Positions 26,111 through 33,596 of a DNA stretch of 64,000 nucleotides are shown in pieces. Source of the DNA: Cedecea sp000277545 (lineage in GTDB: Bacteria; Pseudomonadota; Gammaproteobacteria; Enterobacterales; Enterobacteriaceae); the NCBI GenBank assembly GCA_050847315.1, contig CP193791.1, one strand, 5' to 3'. Made by a program: the position numbers and the translations under genes. The notes beneath the pieces are model-generated. The model worked only from the letters and a program-made list of their open reading frames with translations. It was not told the origin of the DNA and searched no databases. Numbering within the stretch: position 1 is the stretch's first letter; each line of letters starts with the position of its first letter.

Positions 26111-26746
26111 TTACAGGTTATTGAGCTGGGTGAGCGTCTCACGCAACCATGCGCTGTTTTTATCTTTATTAATAATATCTTCTATAACCTGTTGATTAGC
26201 AGGCATGTAAATATAATAAACCGCTTCGCCCTTTTCTGAGAGCCCCTTCTGCAGCACATCAACTTTCCAGTTGGCCTGACGGAAAATGGCGTACATTCCC
26301 CGACTTGTCACCGCGTGCATACCGGGATAGCCATTTTTCATGCAATACATAATCATCGCCAGAAATAATGCTTTACTGGCGGGTAGGGTGCGTAAATTAC
26401 CTTCGTCACGACGATCTTTGTCGAGGAATAATCGGGTGATTTCACAGCATGGAATATCTTTTGGTAAACTAATGTTATTAAAATATTGATAAAATATTTC
26501 ATCTGTCATTGTCGGATGTTTGGCATCAATAAAGCGTGCGCCGCAAAATAATTTACCTTCCAACATGCCCATTAAATAAGTTGTATTTGCGTTATCGAAT
26601 TGATCTCTTTCCTGATTATCTTCACATTCCACTTTCCATTCGAGCCGTTCGTGAAATGTTTTTTTGCGTAACGCATACAATTCCCGGGCGAGACCGGGGT
26701 GTAAATCATTATGATTACTTATAAAAAATTCAATTGCAGAACACAT
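26111..26746 (-). CDS. LuxI-type N-acyl-homoserine-lactone synthase
   Basis: 211 residues from the ATG at 26746, behind AGGGATACGCG; 34 further upstream residues in frame look unlike the family. All family-invariant positions are visible: R and F in LRKKTFHERLEW, W, the two D in RDQFD, R in GARF, and E..R in CCEITRLFLD. It makes an acyl-homoserine lactone from S-adenosylmethionine and acyl-ACP; acyl chain length cannot be read from the sequence. Convergent with the luxR gene. A lux-box-like dyad is located 25 nt upstream of the start. Confidence 0.92.
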   Translation of the reverse strand: MCSAIEFFISNHNDLHPGLARELYALRKKTFHERLEWKVECEDNQERDQFDNANTTYLMGMLEGKLFCGARFIDAKHPTMTDEIFYQYFNNISLPKDIPCCEITRLFLDKDRRDEGNLRTLPASKALFLAMIMYCMKNGYPGMHAVTSRGMYAIFRQANWKVDVLQKGLSEKGEAVYYIYMPANQQVIEDIINKDKNSAWLRETLTQLNNL

Positions 26747-26770
26747 CGCGTATCCCTGTATGTGGAGGTC

Positions 26771-26790
26771 CCCTGTACTTAAAGACAGCT
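26771..26790. promoter_or_regulatory. Lux-box-like (EsaR-type) operator upstream of luxI
   Basis: CCCTGTACTTAAAGACAGCT has CTGT/ACAG inverted ends. It matches the esaR box as I recall it (GCCTGTACTATAGTGCAGGT) at 13 of 20 positions, with an identical CCTGTACT left half. It is only 25 nt from the luxI ATG, which suits repression better than activation. Consensus quoted from memory. Confidence 0.5.
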
Positions 26791-26949
26791 TTTTTTTGCC
26801 TAAGGCCTTCTCTAAACTTAAAAAAATCCTGACCGGCCGCGCCAACACGCAAGCGGGTCAGGCGGTCAAAGACCTGAGCAACACCAAGGGAAATGTTCAC
26901 AGATTATTATCTAGTACACCGATTTCCCGATGCACAAGATTGTAAGCAC

Positions 26950-27019
26950 TTGTAATTTTACATTACAAAAAATAAAAATAAAGAAAATTAAGCCCCTGCA
27001 TTTGCGGGGGCTTTTCTTT
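26950..27019 (+). other. AT-rich dyad and orphan terminator-like hairpin
   Basis: An inverted repeat TTGTAAT / ATTACAA lies at 26950-26968. A GC-rich hairpin at 26991-27011 (GCCCCTGC / GCGGGGGC, one G-U pair) follows, with TTTTCTTTT on the plus strand. No coding sequence on the plus strand ends here, so the hairpin could close a small RNA or the 3' end of a transcript antisense to the luxI leader. No RNA family was recognised. Confidence 0.4.
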
Positions 27020-27266
27020 TATATCGATTAAGAAGCCTGCTCGTTCAATGCAGTTCCCTGCAATATGCTGCAATTCTCCGCGAAAATTTACTAACATAAC
27101 GGCCTGCATGTGGGGAAAATATTTTATAACGCGGCGGGGCTGGGTTGCGTGAAAAGCGTACGGTATAACTGAATAGTAGCCGACTAATTTAAAAAGTGAA
27201 CGGCTGATGCAGAGGAAAAATGAATTTTGTGAAGGAAAGAAAACTTTGTGAAAAATCAAAAGCAAA

Positions 27267-27296
27267 AAGCCCGCTTAAGTTTCCTTAAGCGGGCTT
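27267..27296 (-). terminator. Terminator of tRNA-Asn 3
   Basis: The same 13-bp hairpin as after tRNA-Asn 1 (AAGCCCGCTTAAG / CTTAAGCGGGCTT), with T residues following on the minus strand. Confidence 0.85.
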
Positions 27297-27304
27297 CTCA
27301 AATA

Positions 27305-27380
27305 TGGCTCCTCTGACTGGACTCGAACCAGTGACATACGGATTAACAGTCCGCCGTTCTACCGACTGAACTACAGAGGA
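27305..27380 (-). tRNA. tRNA-Asn(GUU), copy 3
   Basis: 76 nt identical to copy 1, with GTT anticodon and CCA end. The luxR/luxI pair lies on its 3' side and scsABCD on its 5' side. Confidence 0.97.
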
Positions 27381-27571
27381 ATCGTGTGAACGGGCCGCAT
27401 ATTAGCGAGGCCACACGGCCTTGTCAAAGCCTCCAAAGCGTCTTTTGTATCGTTTGCCGATAAAACAAGCAAAAATTGCCAGAAAACAGGCTCAGACATA
27501 ACTTTACAGCACAAAGATTGCCAATCTTTCGCCAGCCGCTAAGATAAGCCGGGTTAAACAGTGAGGACCTG

Positions 27572-27937
27572 ATGGTAAAACAGCGGCGTATAGGGATTTG
27601 GTTTCTTTGCCTGGCATGTGTTGTGGTACTGGTTTGTACCGCGCAGCGCATGGCGGGCCTGCACGCGTTGCAGATGGAAACCGTGGCCAGCGCCGTTGCT
27701 GCCCAGGCGGATAACCCGCAGGCTGACGCTGACTCGCCGGTCACGCCGTGCGAACTTAGCGCTAAATCATTATTGAGCGTGCCGCCAGTCTTGTTTGATG
27801 GGGCGTTGTTCGCACTTTGCCTGCTGCTTTCCTTACTGGCGCCCGTGCGTTCCACGCGAATGCCGTTTTCAGCTCCAAGAGCGACTTCACCTCCCACCCT
27901 CAGGGTACATCTTCGTTTCTGCGTCTTCCGTGAATGA
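27572..27937 (+). CDS. scsA: ScsA-like copper-sensitivity suppressor protein
   Basis: 121-residue small membrane-associated protein with a hydrophobic N-terminal segment (about 8-24) and a second one around 70-90. It is recognised mainly by position as first gene before scsB-scsC-scsD, as in Salmonella, and by its size. Scs proteins help enterobacteria tolerate copper and peroxide; the biochemical role of ScsA is unclear. GTGAGGACCTG precedes the ATG. The single Cys in VTPCELSAKS might be relevant to metal or thiol chemistry, which is speculation. Confidence 0.75.
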   Translation: MVKQRRIGIWFLCLACVVVLVCTAQRMAGLHALQMETVASAVAAQADNPQADADSPVTPCELSAKSLLSVPPVLFDGALFALCLLLSLLAPVRSTRMPFSAPRATSPPTLRVHLRFCVFRE

Positions 27938-27985
27938 CAGACCGGCTGTTTCCGACAGTTAGTTAATCATTTATGGAGAAAAAAC

Positions 27986-29872
27986 ATGTTTATTCGCTTC
28001 AGGCAGGCGCTGCTGTGCCTGCTCATGCTTTGGTTGCCCGTGTCCTGGGCAGCAGAGTCAGGCTGGCTGCAATCGCCGGATAACGATCACGCCAGCGTCA
28101 GGCTGCGCGCAGATACCTCGGGCAGTAACGAAACGCGTCTTTTACTGGACGTGAAGCTCGAAAAAGGATGGAAAACCTACTGGCGATCCCCAGGGGAAGG
28201 CGGCGTTGCGCCAGCTATTGCCTGGCAGGGTGAGATGCCCAAAGTAGAGTGGTTCTGGCCGACGCCTGCGCGTTTTGACGTCGCCGGGATCACGACCCAG
28301 GGCTACCACGATCGGGTCACTATTCCGATGGTGTTTCACGGCCCGGTGCCGGCGACTATCCGCGGCGTGCTGACGCTTTCTACCTGCAGCAACGTCTGCC
28401 TGCTGACCGATTATTCCTTTAGCGTCACGCCTTCCGCGGCAGATGCTCAGTTTGCCCATGATTTCGCTCAGGCGATGGGGCAGGTGCCGGTTGAAAGCGG
28501 ATTGACCGACTCGCTCAAAGCCGATTATCGCCCGGGAAGCCTGGTAATTAATGCCGTGCGTGCCGGAGGCTGGACAAGTCCGGGCCTTTATCTTGACCCG
28601 CCGGAAGAGGCCGATCTTGGTAAGCCTGCGTTCCGCATCGACGGCGACTCGCTGCAGGCCACCGTGCCGGTCAGCGACAGTTGGGGAGAAGGTGCGCCAG
28701 ATTTGCGAGGGAAATCAGTCACCCTGGTGCTGGCCGACAACGGCATTGCTCAGCAAAACACGCTCACCATTGGTTCAGCACCCGCCGCGGCAGGGGGAAA
28801 TGATGCCTTCCCGCTTTGGCAGGTCGTGCTGATGGCGCTGGTGGGCGGCCTAATCCTTAACCTGATGCCGTGCGTACTCCCGGTACTGGGCATGAAGCTG
28901 GGCTCTATTCTGCTGGTGCAGCAAAAAGACCGGGGCCTGGTGCGCCGCCAGTTTTTAGCCTCGGTGGCGGGGATCATCGCTTCATTTATGGCGCTGGCGC
29001 TGCTGATGACCGTCCTGCGGCTGACCAACCAGGCGCTGGGCTGGGGCATTCAGTTCCAGAACCCGTGGTTCATCGGTTTTATGGCGCTGGTGATGCTGGT
29101 GTTCAGCGCTAACCTGTTCGGCCTGTTTGAATTCAGGCTCTCTTCCAATATGAACACCCGGCTGGCAACGCAGGGCGGCAATGGCATGGCCGGGCATTTC
29201 TGGCAGGGCGCTTTCGCCACGCTGCTGGCGACGCCGTGTAGCGCGCCTTTCCTCGGCACGGCGGTGGCGGTGGCGCTCACGGCTTCTTACCCGGTGCTGT
29301 GGGGGCTGTTCCTGGCCTTAGGGCTGGGGATGAGTCTGCCGTGGCTGCTGATAGCGCTCCGTCCCGGTCTGGCGATGCGTTTGCCCCGCCCGGGCAAGTG
29401 GATGACCTGGCTGCGCCGCGTGCTTGGCCTGCTGATGTTAGGTTCGGCGATTTGGCTGGCAAGCCTGCTGCTGGTGCATTTCGGTGTTTCGACTAGCAAA
29501 CCAGCGCAGGAAAATATCGCCTGGCAGCCGCTCAGCGAGCAGGCGATTCAGGACGCGCTGGCGCAGCATAAGCGCGTTTTTATTGATGTCACCGCTGACT
29601 GGTGCATTACCTGTAAAGCCAACAAATACAACGTGCTCAGCAAAGAGGACGTGCAGGCGGCACTGCAGGCACCGGATGTGGTTGCCCTGCGCGGCGACTG
29701 GACGCTGCCGTCCCAGCAAATCACTGACTTTTTGAGAAGCCGCGGCCAGGTTGCCGTGCCGTTCAACCAAATTTATGGCCCAGGCCTGCCGGAAGGCAAA
29801 GTGCTGCCGACGCTGCTCTCTCGCGATTCGGTGCTGACAACCCTGGATGATGCCAAAGGAGCGAAACCATGA
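27986..29872 (+). CDS. scsB: ScsB, DsbD-like transmembrane reductant conduit
   Basis: 628 residues: a signal peptide (to about WAA), an N-terminal periplasmic domain to about 265, a membrane core with about eight helices (LILNLMPCVLPVLGMKLGS and ATPCSAPFLGTAVAVA carry the paired membrane cysteines), and a periplasmic thioredoxin-like domain with DWCITCKANK near 538-545. It passes electrons from cytoplasmic thioredoxin to periplasmic ScsC (and ScsD). Organisation matches Salmonella ScsB. It overlaps scsC by 4 nt. TGGAGAAAAAAC lies before the ATG. Confidence 0.92.
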   Translation: MFIRFRQALLCLLMLWLPVSWAAESGWLQSPDNDHASVRLRADTSGSNETRLLLDVKLEKGWKTYWRSPGEGGVAPAIAWQGEMPKVEWFWPTPARFDVAGITTQGYHDRVTIPMVFHGPVPATIRGVLTLSTCSNVCLLTDYSFSVTPSAADAQFAHDFAQAMGQVPVESGLTDSLKADYRPGSLVINAVRAGGWTSPGLYLDPPEEADLGKPAFRIDGDSLQATVPVSDSWGEGAPDLRGKSVTLVLADNGIAQQNTLTIGSAPAAAGGNDAFPLWQVVLMALVGGLILNLMPCVLPVLGMKLGSILLVQQKDRGLVRRQFLASVAGIIASFMALALLMTVLRLTNQALGWGIQFQNPWFIGFMALVMLVFSANLFGLFEFRLSSNMNTRLATQGGNGMAGHFWQGAFATLLATPCSAPFLGTAVAVALTASYPVLWGLFLALGLGMSLPWLLIALRPGLAMRLPRPGKWMTWLRRVLGLLMLGSAIWLASLLLVHFGVSTSKPAQENIAWQPLSEQAIQDALAQHKRVFIDVTADWCITCKANKYNVLSKEDVQAALQAPDVVALRGDWTLPSQQITDFLRSRGQVAVPFNQIYGPGLPEGKVLPTLLSRDSVLTTLDDAKGAKP

Positions 29873-30498
29873 AATACGCTTTTATTCTAATCCTCTCGCT
29901 GTTCTCCGGCCTGGCGCTGGCGGCAAAAGAAGTCCCCGCGCCGTTTTCCGCCGATCAACAAAAGCAGCTGGAAGTGCTGATTGAACAGGCGCTGTTTAAC
30001 GATCCGGCCAGTCCGCGATTTGGTGCTAAAAAGCCCGTGTTAACCCTCGTGAATTTCACCGATTACAACTGCCCGTACTGCAAACAGCTCGATCCGATGC
30101 TGGAAAAAATTGTGGAGAAATACCCGGATGTGGCGGTGATCGTGAAGCCGCTGCCGTTTAAAGGGGAAAGCTCCGTGCTGTCGGCGCGTACTGTCCTGAC
30201 CACCTGGCGCCAGCATCCAGATCAGTTCCTGGCGCTGCATGAAAAACTGATGCAGAAGAAGGGCTATCACGATGCGGCGAGCATTGCGGCTGCGGTTGAA
30301 AAGAGCGGGGCAACGCCGGTCACCCCGGATGAAAAAAGTATGGAAACCTTAAGCACCAACCTTCAGCTAGCGCGTATCGTGGGCGTGCAGGGCACACCAG
30401 CCACCATTATTGGCGATGAAATGATCCCCGGGGCGGTTCCGTGGGAAACGCTGGAAGAGGTAGTAAAAGAAAAACAGGCGGCTGCCCATGGCAAGTAA
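29869..30498 (+). CDS. scsC: ScsC, periplasmic DsbA-fold disulfide reductase/isomerase
   Basis: 209 residues with a signal peptide (to about LALA) and a thioredoxin/DsbA-like domain carrying YNCPYCKQLDPMLEK (CPYC near residues 68-71) and the cis-proline loop VQGTPATIIGD. It is reduced by ScsB and protects periplasmic thiols under copper stress. An N-terminal helical stretch (SADQQKQLEVLIEQALFND) resembles the oligomerisation region of trimeric ScsC/BcfH proteins; whether it trimerises is not decided here. Overlaps scsB by 4 nt and scsD by 11 nt. Confidence 0.92.
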   Translation: MKYAFILILSLFSGLALAAKEVPAPFSADQQKQLEVLIEQALFNDPASPRFGAKKPVLTLVNFTDYNCPYCKQLDPMLEKIVEKYPDVAVIVKPLPFKGESSVLSARTVLTTWRQHPDQFLALHEKLMQKKGYHDAASIAAAVEKSGATPVTPDEKSMETLSTNLQLARIVGVQGTPATIIGDEMIPGAVPWETLEEVVKEKQAAAHGK

Positions 30499-30991
30499 GC
30501 TGCGGCGCTGGCTGCGAGAAGGCTTAATTCTGCTGATTTTGCTGGCGGGGGTGATGCTGGTGATGGACTGGTGGCGTGCGCCCCAGTCCCCAGTGGCTTT
30601 TGATGCCACGCCGCTGCACACGCTGGACGGGCAGGATGTCACGCTCGGCGCGCTGAGCGCGGAACGCCCGCTGCTGGTCTATTTCTGGGCCAGCTGGTGC
30701 GCAGTTTGCCGTTTTACCACGCCGGACGTGGCGAAGCTGCAGGCTGAAGGGCAGAACGTGATAACCATTGCGCTTCGCTCAGGTAATGAACGCGAGGTTT
30801 CCCGCTGGCTGGCGCGTAAAGGCGTCCAGTTCCCGGTGGTCAATGATGCCGATGGCGCCATTTCCCGCAGCTGGCAAATTGGCGTCACGCCGACATTCGT
30901 CATCGTCGATAAAGGCCAGGTCGTGTCCACTACCAGCGGCTGGACGAGCTACTGGGGAATGAAAATTCGCCTGTGGTGGGCCGGCGTGTGA
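30488..30991 (+). CDS. scsD: ScsD, membrane-anchored TlpA-like thioredoxin
   Basis: 167 residues. One N-terminal membrane anchor (about 12-29, LILLILLAGVMLVMDWW) is followed by a thioredoxin-like domain with FWASWCAVCRFTTPDV (CAVC near 70-74) and the cis-Pro loop IGVTPTFVIVD. Probably a periplasm-facing reductase that receives electrons from ScsB. It closes the scsABCD operon; the first 11 nt overlap scsC and a strong terminator follows 6 nt after its stop. Confidence 0.92.
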   Translation: MASKLRRWLREGLILLILLAGVMLVMDWWRAPQSPVAFDATPLHTLDGQDVTLGALSAERPLLVYFWASWCAVCRFTTPDVAKLQAEGQNVITIALRSGNEREVSRWLARKGVQFPVVNDADGAISRSWQIGVTPTFVIVDKGQVVSTTSGWTSYWGMKIRLWWAGV

Positions 30992-30996
30992 TTCAT

Positions 30997-31028
30997 CGTG
31001 CCGGCTTATCACCGGCACGCAGTTTTTT
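30997..31028 (+). terminator. Terminator of scsABCD
   Basis: Stem CGTGCCGG / CCGGCACG with a 7-nt loop, followed by CAGTTTTTT. Confidence 0.85.
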
Positions 31029-31035
31029 CCTGAAA

Positions 31036-31052
31036 TGCACTATCGCGGTGCA
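31036..31052. promoter_or_regulatory. NtrC binding site upstream of nac
   Basis: TGCACTATCGCGGTGCA is a near-perfect NtrC dyad (family form TGCAC-N7-GTGCA). It lies about 117 nt upstream of the -24 element of nac, a normal enhancer distance. It fits the known NtrC control of nac under nitrogen limitation. Confidence 0.85.
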
Positions 31053-31168
31053 TTTGTACCTCTTATGGGGCATAAGCAAGCCTCCTGTTTCGTTAATCCT
31101 CGTGGGGGCTTTATCAGTTTCTCTTATTATCCAGCCTGTTATCTCGTTTGCGCCGTAAACGAAAAATG

Positions 31169-31184
31169 TGGCAAGCATATTGCA
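31169..31184 (+). promoter_or_regulatory. Sigma-54 promoter of nac
   Basis: TGGCAAGCATATTGCA matches the -24/-12 consensus (TGGCAC-N5-TTGCA) with correct spacing, one change at the sixth base. The nac start codon is 59 nt further on. Together with the upstream NtrC dyad it makes a complete Ntr-type promoter. Confidence 0.88.
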
Positions 31185-31242
31185 AAACCTTTTACGACAT
31201 CACAGCCATGACTGGCACTGGCATTCCGTAATAGGGGGCAAA

Positions 31243-32160
31243 ATGAATTTAAGACGACTGAAGTACTTCGTAAAAATTGTTGATATTGGCAGCCTGACTC
31301 AGGCCGCAGAAGTACTGCACATCGCACAGCCGGCGCTCAGCCAGCAGGTTGCCACTCTGGAAGGGGAGCTGGATCAGCAGCTGTTGATCCGCACCAAACG
31401 CGGCGTCACGCCGACGGAAGCCGGGAAGATTTTGTATGCCCACGCGCGGACGATTCTGCGCCAGTGTGAGCAGGCTCAACTGGCGGTGAATAACGTGGGC
31501 CAGACTATGCAAGGCCTCGTCTCGATTGGCCTTGCGCCGGGGATGGCGGCATCCTCTATTACCATGCCGCTGCTGCAGGCCGTGCGTGCCGAACTGCCGG
31601 ATGTGCAGGTGTATTTGCATGAGAATAGCGGTTCACAGCTGAATGACAAACTGCTCAGCGGACAGCTTGATATGGCCGTGCTCTATGACCGCACGCCAAC
31701 GGCGGGGCTGACCAGCCAGCCGCTGCTCAAAGAGGATTTGTTCCTCGTGGGCACCCGTGACTGCCCGGGTAACAGCGTTGATTTGTCGGACGTTGCCGCC
31801 ATGAATCTTTTCCTGCCCCGCGACTACAGCGCGGTTCGCAAGCGCGTGGATGAGGCTTTCTCCCTGCGCCGCCTGACGGCAAAAATTATCGGCGAGATCG
31901 AATCTATTTCGACCTTAACTGCGGCTATTGCCAGCGGTATGGGCGTGACCGTGCTGCCGGAATCCGCCGCGCGTTCACTTGCCGATTCAGCCGGTGGCTG
32001 GATGGCACGCATTACCAGCCCGTCGTTAAATTTACCGCTGTCGCTGAACCTGTCCGCACGTTTACCGCTTTCACCTCAGGCCCAGGCGGTAAAAGAAATT
32101 CTTATGTCTCTGGTCACCCGCCCGGCGCTGGAAAATCGCGAACTGATGCTGGTGGGCTAA
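31243..32160 (+). CDS. nac: Nac, LysR-type nitrogen assimilation control protein
   Basis: 305 residues from the ATG at 31243 (GGGGGCAAA upstream). The N-terminus is nearly identical to E. coli Nac (LRRLKYFVKIVDIGSLTQAA, LHIAQPALSQQVATLEGEL, LLIRTKRGVTPT). Nac couples sigma-54 nitrogen control to sigma-70 genes: it represses gdhA and itself and activates operons such as hut and ure. It is followed by cbl, as in E. coli, separated by 106 nt. A proper NtrC site and sigma-54 promoter are present upstream. Confidence 0.97.
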   Translation: MNLRRLKYFVKIVDIGSLTQAAEVLHIAQPALSQQVATLEGELDQQLLIRTKRGVTPTEAGKILYAHARTILRQCEQAQLAVNNVGQTMQGLVSIGLAPGMAASSITMPLLQAVRAELPDVQVYLHENSGSQLNDKLLSGQLDMAVLYDRTPTAGLTSQPLLKEDLFLVGTRDCPGNSVDLSDVAAMNLFLPRDYSAVRKRVDEAFSLRRLTAKIIGEIESISTLTAAIASGMGVTVLPESAARSLADSAGGWMARITSPSLNLPLSLNLSARLPLSPQAQAVKEILMSLVTRPALENRELMLVG

Positions 32161-32266
32161 CTCCGCTTATTACTAAATGGAATAGGTTGCTGGTTTTTAT
32201 TATTTGTCCCGCCGGGGCTGTGACTTTAACAATGGTGTAAAGAACAGTCACGATCCCGGGGGCGAT

Positions 32267-33211
32267 GTGAATTTCCAGCAACTAAAAATAATCCGCGAGG
32301 CGGCGCGACGGGACTACAATCTCACCGAAGTCGCCAATATGCTTTTCACCTCTCAGTCTGGCGTCAGCCGCCATATTCGCGAGCTGGAAGAAGAGCTGGG
32401 GATTGAAATATTCATCCGCCGCGGCAAACGGTTATTAGGTATGACCGAACCGGGTAAAGCCCTGTTGGTGATTGCCGAACGTATTCTCAACGAAGCCAGC
32501 AACGTGCGTCGCCTGGCGGATCTTTTTACCAACGACACCAGCGGTGTCCTGACTATCGCCACCACCCACACACAGGCTCGCTATAGCCTACCGGTGGTGA
32601 TCAAAGCCTTCCGCGCCTTATTCCCTGAAGTTCGCCTTGAGCTGATTCAGGGCACGCCTCAGGAAATCGAATCGCTGCTGCACAGCGGCGCGGCGGATAT
32701 TGGCATCGCCAGCGAACGTCTGAGCACCGATCCTCTGGTGGTGGCCTACCCGTGGTTCCGCTGGTATCACAGCCTGCTGGTTCCGCAGGGACATCCGTTA
32801 ATTCATACCAGCCCGCTCACGCTGGACGATATCAGTCGCTGGCCGCTGATCACTTACCGGCAGGGTATCACCGGGCGTTCTCGTATAGACGAAGCGTTTG
32901 CCCGGCGTGGTTTAACGGCTGATGTTGTGCTTAGCGCGCAGGATTCCGACGTGGTTAAAACCTACGTTGAACTCGGCCTGGGTATTGGGCTGGTGGCCGA
33001 CCAGGCCAGTGGGGAAGAAGGGAGCCTGGTGCGGCTGGACACTCGCCACCTGTTTGACGCGAACACCGTCTGGCTCGGGATCCGCCGTGGGCAACTGCAG
33101 CGGAACTATGTCTGGCGCTTTATTGAGCTGTGTAACCCTGAGCTGTCGGTCGAGGAAATTAAGCGCCTGGCGCTGGAGCCAGAAGAACCCGCCATCGATT
33201 ATCAAATCTGA
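32267..33211 (+). CDS. cbl: Cbl, LysR-type regulator of sulfonate/sulfur assimilation
   Basis: 314 residues from the GTG at 32267, which has GGGGGCGAT upstream and reproduces the E. coli N-terminus (MNFQQLKIIREAARRDYNLT). A longer frame beginning at 32204 has no family support. Cbl activates ssuEADCB and tauABCD when cysteine or sulfate is scarce, and adenosine phosphosulfate antagonises it. The DNA-binding region and most of the effector domain are very close to E. coli Cbl, including the C-terminal IDYQI. Likely partly cotranscribed with nac. Confidence 0.96.
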   Translation: MNFQQLKIIREAARRDYNLTEVANMLFTSQSGVSRHIRELEEELGIEIFIRRGKRLLGMTEPGKALLVIAERILNEASNVRRLADLFTNDTSGVLTIATTHTQARYSLPVVIKAFRALFPEVRLELIQGTPQEIESLLHSGAADIGIASERLSTDPLVVAYPWFRWYHSLLVPQGHPLIHTSPLTLDDISRWPLITYRQGITGRSRIDEAFARRGLTADVVLSAQDSDVVKTYVELGLGIGLVADQASGEEGSLVRLDTRHLFDANTVWLGIRRGQLQRNYVWRFIELCNPELSVEEIKRLALEPEEPAIDYQI

Positions 33212-33465
33212 TATTTCCCTGCCCTGAAAAGGGTAATTCAGTATTGTTAATGAAATATTAAATAATTAAATAAACCGGCGCGGGGTGAATTTATATTTAC
33301 CTCGCGCTTGCTGTATTTAAAAAAATAGTGTTTGGCAAAGTATGGTTCCCCTAAAAATAGAATAAAAAAACGTTCCTTATCGCAAATCATCGATCAATCG
33401 CAAATCAATTAATAGCTTTCAGCTATCCATCTGGCCTGACCATAAGAAAAAAACGATCAAATTCA

Positions 33466-33492
33466 TAAAGTTAATCTGAATATATCCGATAA
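33466..33492 (+). promoter_or_regulatory. Sigma-28 (FliA) promoter of second chemoreceptor
   Basis: TAAAGTTA, an 11-nt spacer, then TCCGATAA: 7 of 8 matches in each element to TAAAGTTT-N11-GCCGATAA with exact spacing. The MCP start is 105 nt downstream. Confidence 0.85.
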
Positions 33493-33596
33493 GCCTGTAC
33501 GAGGTGCTTCCATCCCTTTGTGCTATTTATTCTCTGTTGTTTAGGCGGCAGAGGATTTTGCGCATTCATAAAAATACGCTTCTCAAGGGAGAAAAA

